NCBI GenBank assembly: GCA_004525825.1
Contig: SPBY01000017.1
Span: 1 to 16,242, forward strand
Direction of reading: 5' to 3'
Source of the DNA: Bacteroidia bacterium
Lineage (GTDB): Bacteria; Bacteroidota; Bacteroidia; Bacteroidales; GCA-2748055
DNA length: 16,242 nt
Shown here: positions 8,518 to 14,775 of the stretch, piece after piece
Layout of the letters: every line of letters begins with the position of its first letter
Position numbering within the stretch: the stretch's first letter is position 1
Position numbers and translations under genes: made by a program
The notes under the pieces: generated by a model
The model's input: the letters and a program-made list of their open reading frames with translations, nothing else
What the model was told of the DNA's origin: nothing
Databases searched by the model: none

Positions 8518-9257
8518 CTCTGCTGATCCTCATTTAACAGGTTCGACGCAGCTATTAGAAACAGGTTCAGTTGGGCGGGGGAAGCAATCCGGAATTGCAT
8601 ACTATTTTGTCTGACCAGCTTCTTCATCTTCTTCCTGTTGTCTTCCGGGAAGAGCTTCACAAAATCCTTTTTGCTCAGGAATTCGCTGATCTCCCCATCC
8701 AACTCCAGCAGGTATTTTCTCTTGGGAGCAGTGTACTCCTCGGTAAACCTTGAATCACTTACTCTGGGAATTAGTTTTTTTTCCCAGCTGATGTAGCATA
8801 TCATGCGCCCCGATCCAATCACCTGGTAAAATAGTTCCGGCTCACCATTGAAACTAAGGTTCCTGAACAAATGCTCCCCGATCCGAAACTCATCCACCCT
8901 GACCCCAACCAGAACCACCTGGTTATCTGCCCCGTTCAAGGTGCGGTATTCTACCTCCACCTGCTGGGCGTAAATATCATACTTGAGCCATACATTGTTG
9001 TAGATCACTCCGCGGATGCTGACAGAACCCTGGTGCACAAAACCCTCCAGCAAATAAGGATTGCCAAGGCTCCGGGGATGGTGATTGTAATACTGCATCC
9101 CGTTGACCAGTTCCTGGTCCTGTCCGTATGCCCGGTCCACCAGCTCAGGATATCCAGGTTGATAATCGGCAGATAACTGTTGTCCCCAAACGGGGACGCA
9201 GAATAAGAGGGAAACAAGTGCGACTGTAGTAAGAGCCGCTGGGGCATTTAATCTCAT
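8514..9257 (-). CDS. Secreted protein of unknown function ahead of the TonB receptor
   Basis: A 247-residue protein with a signal peptide (1-25: MRLNAPAALT, hydrophobic core, cleavage near VWGQ-Q). I do not recognise a named domain. The body is beta-rich with a run reading GSVSIRGVIYNNVWLKYDIY (77-96), then LVGVRVDEFRIGEHLFRNL (116-134), FYQVIGSG (143-150), and a charged C-terminal part with KKDFVKLFPEDNRKKMKKLVR (196-216). The pattern fits a family I recall only as conserved hypothetical proteins accompanying STN-type receptors in Bacteroidota. Its stop codon overlaps the receptor's start (ATGA), so the two are translationally coupled and it is the first gene of the receptor cassette. The gap to the ankyrin gene upstream is 58 nt, with no clear promoter in it. 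Periplasmic or surface location is inferred from the signal peptide alone. Confidence 0.8.
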   Translation of the reverse strand: MRLNAPAALTTVALVSLLFCVPVWGQQLSADYQPGYPELVDRAYGQDQELVNGMQYYNHHPRSLGNPYLLEGFVHQGSVSIRGVIYNNVWLKYDIYAQQVEVEYRTLNGADNQVVLVGVRVDEFRIGEHLFRNLSFNGEPELFYQVIGSGRMICYISWEKKLIPRVSDSRFTEEYTAPKRKYLLELDGEISEFLSKKDFVKLFPEDNRKKMKKLVRQNSMQFRIASPAQLNLFLIAASNLLNEDQQR

Positions 9258-9315
9258 TCAGTTATGCTTATTCTTATGCTTTATTCGTCCTTGGACTTTC
9301 CTATAGAACTTTGGT

Positions 9316-9945
9316 TTAATGCACCCCCTGCAGATAATTCACCACAGCGGTATGTCCTGCCTGTTGAGCAAAGGAGGCTGCATCGTCCCCATCGATATCT
9401 TTCAGGGTATGATCCGCACCATGACTCATTAATACTTTTACTACTTCCAGTTGTCCTTCTGCAGCAGCATGCATCAGGGCCGTGAAGTGCTCATCTGAAT
9501 CCACCACATTGGGTTCCGCGCCTTTATCCAAAAGGATTTTCACCGCTTCGGGGAAAGGACCGGTGGATGCGTACATCAGGGCGGTTCTTCCCAACATATC
9601 GCGACTATCAACTTTGGCTCCGGCTGTAAAAAGGTCCAGGAGAATCTCCGAATGACCATTGAATGCTGCAAAAATTAAAGCAGTGCGACCTTCCGGATCC
9701 TCAGCATTCACGTTCACGCCCTGCTCCAGGTATTCCTTCACTTTTGCCCCGTTTCCTTCATAGGAAGCCTGTCTCAGCTGATCCTCAGAAACAGGGTCCG
9801 CTACCAGAAGAGGTGCCTGGGTAGGGGCTTTCTGAGAGGATTCCACTTTGCTACTCTCCACTGAATCCGACTGGTTCTTACAGGCCAAAGCCAGAAACAA
9901 GAGAAGGAAGATTGCCACTACAGATGATCTGGGTGAACAATTCAT
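9316..9945 (-). CDS. Ankyrin-repeat lipoprotein
   Basis: A 209-residue exported ankyrin-repeat protein. Residues 1-22 form a lipoprotein signal: a polar start, hydrophobic core IFLLLFLALA, then Cys22 followed by KNQSDSVESS, a Ser/Glu-rich tether to about residue 45. About five ankyrin repeats fill the rest, starting near 53, 84, 117, 150 and 184. They show the usual GRTALIFAAFNGH, GRTALMYAS, FTALMHAAAEGQLEVVKVLMSHGA pattern; the first and last are degenerate caps. Ankyrin repeats bind proteins, so a scaffold or inhibitor role in the periplasm or at the outer membrane is plausible, but no partner can be named. It stands 58 nt ahead of the receptor cassette on the same strand and may lead that transcript. 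It is divergent from the GIN lipoprotein across 107 nt, where I see no consensus promoter in either direction. Confidence 0.87.
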   Translation of the reverse strand: MNCSPRSSVVAIFLLLFLALACKNQSDSVESSKVESSQKAPTQAPLLVADPVSEDQLRQASYEGNGAKVKEYLEQGVNVNAEDPEGRTALIFAAFNGHSEILLDLFTAGAKVDSRDMLGRTALMYASTGPFPEAVKILLDKGAEPNVVDSDEHFTALMHAAAEGQLEVVKVLMSHGADHTLKDIDGDDAASFAQQAGHTAVVNYLQGVH

Positions 9946-10052
9946 GGAAACGGGGGCTTAAAATAAGTTGTTGAAGATAGAAAGAAATCGAAGCTTTTTT
10001 GTCACAGCATGCAACTTTTTGGCTTACCTCCACTCTTTAATACAAAAACAAA

Positions 10053-10664
10053 ATGAAAAGCATAAGATTTTTAGCCATAAGCATTGTTTCAGGATGCTTG
10101 TTGAGCTCCTGCGACTGGCATAGCAACCAGACTGTTTTAGGTACGGGCGATGTGATGTCCATGGAAGTGGATGTCCCTGATTTTGAAGGGGTAAGTGTTA
10201 CCGGAACCTGCAATGTGGATATTGTCACCGGCGAAACACAATTCGTTGAACTTCATGCTCAGCAGGAAATCCTCGAGGTGATGACCTACGAGGTGAAAGA
10301 TCACATCCTGCACATTGGATTCAAACCCGACTATACAGTAAATACTACCAAAGAGATTTCAGCCAGTATCGTAATTCCGACAGTCTCACTTGTATCCATC
10401 ACAGGGGCAGCTGATTTTGAGCTGGCAGGAGCAAAGCAGGAGGCACTGGACATCCTCATCACAGGAACCGGAAATGTGAGTGCCTTTGATATGGAAGTGA
10501 ACGATTGTACCATCCGGATTTCCGGGGCAGGAAACTGCGAGGTGAATGTGACAACTTCCCTGGATGTGCTGATCTCGGGCGTGGGTAACGTTCTCTATAT
10601 GGGCGATCCCTCTGTCACCTCAGAAGTAAGTGGAGTGGGTAACGTAAACCCAGTGACACCCTAA
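10053..10664 (+). CDS. GIN-domain (DUF2807) lipoprotein
   Basis: A 203-residue lipoprotein with an auto-transporter-adhesin-like head GIN domain (DUF2807). The signal runs MKSIRFLAIS to a clear lipobox LSSC with Cys20 lipidated. The mature protein begins its domain with FEGVSVTGTCNVDI (44-57) and then shows glycine-asparagine turns at regular intervals: GTGN 138-141, GAGN 158-161, GVGN 176-179 and GVGN 194-197, spaced 18 to 20 residues. That fits the turns of a right-handed beta-helix. These proteins are common and often multicopy in Bacteroidota; their function is not established, with surface adhesion or envelope roles proposed from the fold. It is the only plus-strand gene between 1 and 14.7 kb, with an A-rich, SD-less leader. 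It converges on the barrel-protein gene with only 6 nt between stop codons and no hairpin terminator visible. Confidence 0.88.
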   Translation: MKSIRFLAISIVSGCLLSSCDWHSNQTVLGTGDVMSMEVDVPDFEGVSVTGTCNVDIVTGETQFVELHAQQEILEVMTYEVKDHILHIGFKPDYTVNTTKEISASIVIPTVSLVSITGAADFELAGAKQEALDILITGTGNVSAFDMEVNDCTIRISGAGNCEVNVTTSLDVLISGVGNVLYMGDPSVTSEVSGVGNVNPVTP

Positions 10665-10670
10665 AAGGAG

Positions 10671-11948
10671 CTAGAAAAATCTTCTTCCGTTCCCGAACCT
10701 GGGATTCACAATGTTGTTGTAGATTGATCCGAAGGTGTAAGTGATCCCGATCTCGCCCTCCACATTGTATCCTGTGGCAAGTTCCTGAAGTTGCAGCAGG
10801 ATCTCTGCCTCAGAGGCCTCGCCCCTCACCAGCGACAGTTGGTCATTGATGCGGGCCACTCCTCCCCTTAGCCTCACTGACAGGCCTTTCAGAACCCGAA
10901 TGCTGATGAAGCCACCTAGCTCGAGTCGGTTCTTTGAAAAATCATGAAAGAAATTCGATCCTTCCAGAGAGACGTTGATGGATCCCCATTTTTCCCTCAC
11001 CTCATAGGCTACCTGGAGTGATTGTTGCCATAGCAATTCTTCAATCTGGTTATAGATGGTGGTGTCGGAATACATGCGGTAGGAGCTCCCAATGCCGTAT
11101 AGAATCCTCAGTTGCTTGTTGGTAGATTTGGAATAGGGGAAAATATTGTATTCAAGGGAGGGCATTATTTCCAATGAAAAACTAATATTGTTATAGCTTG
11201 AGGAGAGCAATTGGGACCTCATCCCCGCTGACCAGTGTTCTCCCAGGCTTTTCACCACCAGGACATCCAGGCCCCGGTAACTCTTGTAATTGGTATAGAG
11301 GGTATCGTCGTAAGTGTATTTGGTTCGGGTATAGCGATGGTCAAACTCAAGTTCCAGTTTCCAGTCATGGGTAATCTTGGTGGCTGATACCGAGCTGCGC
11401 AGGGAGAGTTCCTTCAGGGTTTCCTCCCCTTCAAAATTGGGTTCGGCGTCAAGCTCAAACACCCAGTTGTTCCATCGGCCCTCCACTACCTGTTCTTCTA
11501 CATTTTCGCTGGGATAGATATTCACTTCCTTGAAAAGGGGAGAACTTGCCACGTAGGGCATCAGTCCCATCTTTAACATCTGTGTACGCCAGATTCTCTC
11601 ATAATCCCTGGTATCGTCGGGACGGCTGGAGTAGACCAGGGTGTCGTTCCTGCCGAGAAATTCCCCCTGACCCACAAAGGCATAGGTATACTTCCTTCCT
11701 CCACTGCCGGTGGTCTCACTGGTTTCCAGAATATAGACCTGGGCCTCCTTCACATCCCTCACATAATTCACATAGGGGATTTCCTCCCGGATGTAATTCA
11801 TGTCGCATCTCGAACAGTCGATAAAGATACGTACAGCATCTTCTCTCTGGGGTGCTTCGGTAGAATCCTGTTCCTGAGCCTGCAGCTGAAATAAAACTGA
11901 AAGTCCCAGGAGGATGGGCAGAAAACGGAGTTTGGGTCTGGTATCCAT
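10671..11948 (-). CDS. Outer-membrane beta-barrel protein with N-terminal CxxC domain
   Basis: A 425-residue exported protein. Signal peptide 1-24 (cleavage near LQAQ-EQ). Residues ~38-135 form a compact alpha/beta-looking domain: VRIFIDCSRCDMNYIREEIP with Cys45 and Cys48, then NYVRDVKEAQVYILETS, GGRKYTYAFVGQGEFLG and NDTLVYSS. From ~160 on, alternating amphipathic beta strands rich in Tyr and Trp continue to a C-terminal Phe (GNGRRFF), the usual last residue of an outer-membrane barrel signal. I recall similar N-terminal domains in unnamed proteins of several Gram-negative phyla, but know no assigned function. The CxxC pair could form a disulfide or bind metal or haem (inference). The gene follows aspartokinase and the tiny ORF by 22 nt, so it may share their transcript; no promoter match is seen just upstream. 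Confidence 0.82.
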   Translation of the reverse strand: MDTRPKLRFLPILLGLSVLFQLQAQEQDSTEAPQREDAVRIFIDCSRCDMNYIREEIPYVNYVRDVKEAQVYILETSETTGSGGRKYTYAFVGQGEFLGRNDTLVYSSRPDDTRDYERIWRTQMLKMGLMPYVASSPLFKEVNIYPSENVEEQVVEGRWNNWVFELDAEPNFEGEETLKELSLRSSVSATKITHDWKLELEFDHRYTRTKYTYDDTLYTNYKSYRGLDVLVVKSLGEHWSAGMRSQLLSSSYNNISFSLEIMPSLEYNIFPYSKSTNKQLRILYGIGSSYRMYSDTTIYNQIEELLWQQSLQVAYEVREKWGSINVSLEGSNFFHDFSKNRLELGGFISIRVLKGLSVRLRGGVARINDQLSLVRGEASEAEILLQLQELATGYNVEGEIGITYTFGSIYNNIVNPRFGNGRRFF

Positions 11949-11970
11949 CTATCTTGTATTTATTAGTTGG

Positions 11971-12057
11971 TTAGTTTATAAGGTGATTTGACTGAAACCA
12001 GCCAGCCAGGATTAATAAGGCAAGAACAATTAACAAATGCCCGCCTCCTACTGTCAT
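11971..12057 (-). CDS. Possible 28-residue single-span membrane peptide
   Basis: A short ORF whose ATG overlaps the aspartokinase stop codon in an ATGA arrangement, the typical sign of translational coupling. It encodes 28 residues: MTVGGGH, a hydrophobic stretch LLIVLALLILAGWF (8-21) long enough for a short membrane helix, and a polar tail QSNHLIN. It ends 22 nt before the barrel-protein start. Codon statistics cannot be judged at this length, and there is no Shine-Dalgarno sequence, which is normal for this phylum. It could be a chance ORF, since the same frame continues upstream through the aspartokinase gene. It is listed because the coupling, membrane span and position in an otherwise unused 105-nt gap agree with each other. 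Confidence 0.35.
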   Translation of the reverse strand: MTVGGGHLLIVLALLILAGWFQSNHLIN

Positions 12058-13439
12058 CCTTCCAAACAGAGAGCCTGGTTCAGAGCTATAATAGCATTGT
12101 GGTAGTCCTTCCGCCCAATGACAAACTGCATGTTCACCTGCATCATTGACTGGGAGACCGCTTCCACATTGACACATCCTTTATACAAGGCCATGGCAGC
12201 TTTGGCCAGTGAACCCGGATAGGTTAAATTAGTACCCATGGCACAGATCATGGCTGCTTCTTTGATGGTGACTTTGTGATAGAGTCCTTTCAGTTCTATT
12301 TCCAGGGCCGGGGTGATATCTTTTTCCCATACCACCATGGTGATGCTGTTGGCATTGGTCGCTTTCAGAATGTAGGAAATGTTATGTCGCTGAATCACCT
12401 TCATCAGGTTCATGTCATATCCCACCTGTCCCACCATAAAGGGATCATGCACCTCCAGGGCAATCACCTTATCTGTGCCGGATATGATCTCCACTCTGGA
12501 TTCCTCTCCCACATACTCTTTTGAAATAAGTGTTCCGGGGTGGTGGGGTTCAAAGGTGTTCTTGATCCTGATATTGATTCCTGCCACCTCCAGTGGTTTG
12601 GAGGCTTTGGGATGAATCGCCTCCATCCCGATATCGGCCAGCTGATCGGCCACATTGAAATTGGTGGCACCCACGGGCCTTGAATTTTCCACTCCCACAA
12701 TAGCCGGATCGGCACTGGAGAGGTGATATTCTTTATGAATCACGGCTTCGGCGGCTTTCACCTCCACCGCAATCTTGCTGAAGGTAACTTCCGAGTAACC
12801 CCGGTCAAACTCCCTCATAATCCCCTCTGTCCCTTTGGTATAACCGGTGGCTATGGGAACGGTACTTGAACAGTCGATGTCTGAAAAAGCACGTCGTATC
12901 CGCTCATCAATGGTCAGGTATTCTGCATCGTGGAAACCGCAGAGATCCACAAAAGTAGATTCCACTCCATTGTTTTTTAGGATGTTCACCGAATTGAAAG
13001 CAGAATGTGCTTCCCCTATGGATGCCAGGATCTCCCTGGCTGCCAGCAAAATATTCTGTTTATTTACATAGCCTGATGCCATCACTTCCTCCAGGCTCAC
13101 CAGATAGTTCCTGCACTGTTCCAACCGCTCCGTGATAAAGGCATCGGCTACCTTCAGGTCCAATTTGATTCCTTTCAGCCCATGATTGATGTCAATGAGT
13201 TTCCGCAGCAATTCTTCCAGAGCCTGCTTGTAATCCCTGCTCTTTACAAAAAAGTCATATACACCGGGTTCGCCAGTCTTTTTATGCTCGAGCAACCAAT
13301 TGGTAACATTGTTGTAGGCCGAAACAACAAAAATCCGGTTGTAGTAAAATCCTCCGGGGGCCTGGGCAATCACAATGTTTTGGAGCACATCTTCAAATTT
13401 GGACATGGAGGAGCCACCTATCTTATGAACTGTTAGCAT
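12054..13439 (-). CDS. Aspartokinase, Ask_Ect-like subgroup
   Basis: A 461-residue aspartate kinase, which phosphorylates L-aspartate to open the lysine, threonine, methionine and diaminopimelate pathways. The kinase domain shows KIGGSSM (6-12, nucleotide/aspartate site), VVSAYNNVT (38-46), EHKKTGEPGVY (51-61), GYTKGTEGIM (199-208), RGYSEVTF (213-220), HLSSADP (239-245) and KNTFEPHHPGTLI (293-305). About residues 325-455 form tandem ACT regulatory domains, so feedback control by an amino acid is likely. EHKKTGEPGVY and KNTFEPxHPGT match, as I remember them, the subgroup first described in ectoine clusters (Ask_Ect), not LysC or ThrA. No ectoine gene and no homoserine dehydrogenase lie in view. 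A promoter match lies just upstream at 13465-13498, and the stop codon overlaps a tiny ORF. Confidence 0.92.
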   Translation of the reverse strand: MLTVHKIGGSSMSKFEDVLQNIVIAQAPGGFYYNRIFVVSAYNNVTNWLLEHKKTGEPGVYDFFVKSRDYKQALEELLRKLIDINHGLKGIKLDLKVADAFITERLEQCRNYLVSLEEVMASGYVNKQNILLAAREILASIGEAHSAFNSVNILKNNGVESTFVDLCGFHDAEYLTIDERIRRAFSDIDCSSTVPIATGYTKGTEGIMREFDRGYSEVTFSKIAVEVKAAEAVIHKEYHLSSADPAIVGVENSRPVGATNFNVADQLADIGMEAIHPKASKPLEVAGINIRIKNTFEPHHPGTLISKEYVGEESRVEIISGTDKVIALEVHDPFMVGQVGYDMNLMKVIQRHNISYILKATNANSITMVVWEKDITPALEIELKGLYHKVTIKEAAMICAMGTNLTYPGSLAKAAMALYKGCVNVEAVSQSMMQVNMQFVIGRKDYHNAIIALNQALCLEG

Positions 13440-13464
13440 ATCGAGTCATTTAATAACAATTCGA

Positions 13465-13498
13465 CAAAAATAGCCACAAAAAAGTTTAAATGATGCAA
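13465..13498 (-). promoter_or_regulatory. Predicted Bacteroidota-type promoter of the aspartokinase gene
   Basis: On the minus strand, TTG (13496-13498) precedes TATTTTTG (13465-13472) by 23 nt, matching the TTG ... TAnnTTTG pattern of the Bacteroidota housekeeping sigma factor, at the long end of the spacing range. Transcription would begin near 13458-13460, leaving a leader of about 20 nt before the ATG at 13439. Confidence 0.5.
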
Positions 13499-13526
13499 GG
13501 AGAGAGGAAAAAGGCAAGAAATTGAT

Positions 13527-14591
13527 CTAACGGCAGGTGGACTTCAGGCTAGACTGAATGAAACCACTTCTCTCCGCTTCTATAAAATAGCTTTCCAGGT
13601 AAGCTATCATCTCATCCTTAACCTGGCTGTTCAGGTGGGGAAACTCCTGAATCATACCGAGGATTTCCTCCCGGTGCCCTGCCAGGTGGTCGATGGCAAG
13701 CTGATAGGCCTGGTCCTCCCTGCATAGTCCCAGGAAGTAGCGCTCTCTTACTGATTGGATCCCCAGGTTTTCACCTGGGACCGCATAACTGGCATTTACC
13801 AGACCCGAATAGTCAAAATCGTAAGGCACAGGGGTGTAACCCTTACTTCCAAAGCCGGGAAATCCCAGAAGTTTGGCATTGTGCCTGCCAGTTATCGAGA
13901 AATCAGAATTTCCTACCATATACATAAAAAGGGCCACAAGATCCATCTCCTCCGGGACCGTATATGCCATAGGAATATCATCTTTCTTTACTACCAAAGC
14001 GTCATGCCGTCTGGCCAACAACTCTTCCGGTTCAATCATAAATGCCCAGCTCTCCGTCATCTTGTTTTTTCGGCCGGTATCGATGTAGTGCATCTTCACC
14101 AGCCTCACCCTGAAACTCACCGGAGAGATGATGTTGTAGACCTTGTAACACAGGTATTCCTTCAATACATTGTCAGCAGAACCCTTTCCCCCACTGCAAT
14201 GGGTGACCACCTTGATCCGGTCTATATCCTGCAGATTCTGATTCTGGACTCCTGCTTTCTTGATATTCAACCAGAATGGCGGAAGAGAACAGTACTGCCG
14301 GCGGAAGTTGCCACGCGCTTTCATCCTCATGCTTTTTTCCAGGGTCAGAGTATCATTGAACCTGTAATGAAACATCACTGGCAAATATTCTCCCTTATAC
14401 TTTTCCTTCTGGAAAAGCTTCAAATCAAGCGTGAGGGTAATCTCCATGGGTAAGGGATCCTCGAAAATATCGGCGGAGGTATCGATGGTATCCACCACAT
14501 GATCGGGGCCCGGCGCATCCTGGGCCTGCAGGGAAGCGGGCCATGTCAGGAAGCATACCCATCCCAGTAAAGAAACTATAAAAGATTTCAT
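13527..14591 (-). CDS. Secreted CotH-kinase-like protein
   Basis: A 354-residue exported protein. The start at 14591 is preferred to an in-frame ATG at 14681 because it begins a clean signal peptide (MKSFIVSLLGWVCFLTWPAS, cleavage near LQAQ-DA) and lies just downstream of a promoter match that the longer form would contain. Conserved-looking blocks are RMKARGNFRRQYC (89-101), KVVTHCSGG (127-135), VLKEYLCYKVYN (142-153), YMVGNSDFSITGRHNAKLL (224-242) and PVPYDFDYSGLVN (254-266). The last two echo the CotH kinase signature (N-x-D, then H-N, then P-x-D-x-D), where the aspartates bind Mg-ATP and metal. I therefore infer a divergent, exported CotH-like kinase fold, but this is a motif argument only. 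I recall similar proteins as unnamed Bacteroidota families. It is monocistronic: 87 nt from the aspartokinase gene, which has its own promoter, and divergent from leuC. Confidence 0.75.
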   Translation of the reverse strand: MKSFIVSLLGWVCFLTWPASLQAQDAPGPDHVVDTIDTSADIFEDPLPMEITLTLDLKLFQKEKYKGEYLPVMFHYRFNDTLTLEKSMRMKARGNFRRQYCSLPPFWLNIKKAGVQNQNLQDIDRIKVVTHCSGGKGSADNVLKEYLCYKVYNIISPVSFRVRLVKMHYIDTGRKNKMTESWAFMIEPEELLARRHDALVVKKDDIPMAYTVPEEMDLVALFMYMVGNSDFSITGRHNAKLLGFPGFGSKGYTPVPYDFDYSGLVNASYAVPGENLGIQSVRERYFLGLCREDQAYQLAIDHLAGHREEILGMIQEFPHLNSQVKDEMIAYLESYFIEAERSGFIQSSLKSTCR

Positions 14592-14621
14592 AAATGGAAC
14601 CGAGTTAAAAACGCATACATT

Positions 14622-14653
14622 CAAAGATATAAAAATCAAGGATAAGCCCCAAT
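14622..14653 (-). promoter_or_regulatory. Predicted promoter of the CotH-like gene
   Basis: On the minus strand ATTG (14650-14653) is followed, after 20 nt, by TATCTTTG (14622-14629). This is a full match to the Bacteroidota TTG-N19-21-TAnnTTTG consensus. The start of transcription would be near 14616, about 24 nt ahead of the ATG at 14591. The match supports that start over the longer reading from 14681. Confidence 0.65.
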
Positions 14654-14716
14654 ATCTTCCGATTATGCCAACCGGAACCATATTATGTGATAATTTGAAA
14701 TTAAAACCCCTTATTT

Positions 14717-14750
14717 TTTGTCAAATTGAAGCAGAAGTTTCTTACATTTG
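14717..14750 (+). promoter_or_regulatory. Predicted promoter of leuCD
   Basis: TTTG at 14717-14720 precedes TACATTTG at 14743-14750 by 22 nt, in agreement with the Bacteroidota -33/-7 pattern. Transcription would start near 14756, giving a leader of about 20 nt before the leuC ATG at 14776. That is too short for a T-box, leader peptide or riboswitch, so any leucine control would have to act at the promoter itself. It lies 63 nt from the divergent promoter, with no obvious operator palindrome in between. Confidence 0.65.
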
Positions 14751-14775
14751 CGGTTTACCTTACAGTTTGATACAA

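Noticed and set aside
9946..10052. Promoters in the divergent ankyrin/GIN gap
   Set aside because: T-rich stretches such as AACTTTTTG (plus) and TATTTTAAG (minus) resemble parts of the -7 element, but none matches TAnnTTTG with a TTG at proper spacing. A promoter must exist, but I cannot place it.
10655..10680. Terminator between the convergent GIN and barrel genes
   Set aside because: Only 6 nt separate the stop codons, and I found no inverted repeat followed by a T-run on either strand.
13755..14453. Plus-strand ORF of 232 codons opposite the CotH-like gene
   Set aside because: Its sequence is rich in His, Arg and Gln with no domain pattern, while the minus frame has a signal peptide, a promoter and conserved-looking blocks.
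14592..14681. N-terminal extension of the CotH-like protein to 14681
   Set aside because: It spans the predicted -33/-7 elements and places 30 residues before an otherwise normal signal peptide.
14665..14775. N-terminal extension of LeuC to 14665
   Set aside because: It covers the predicted promoter and adds 37 residues absent from the family; the ATG at 14776 gives the canonical 466 residues and cysteine numbering.
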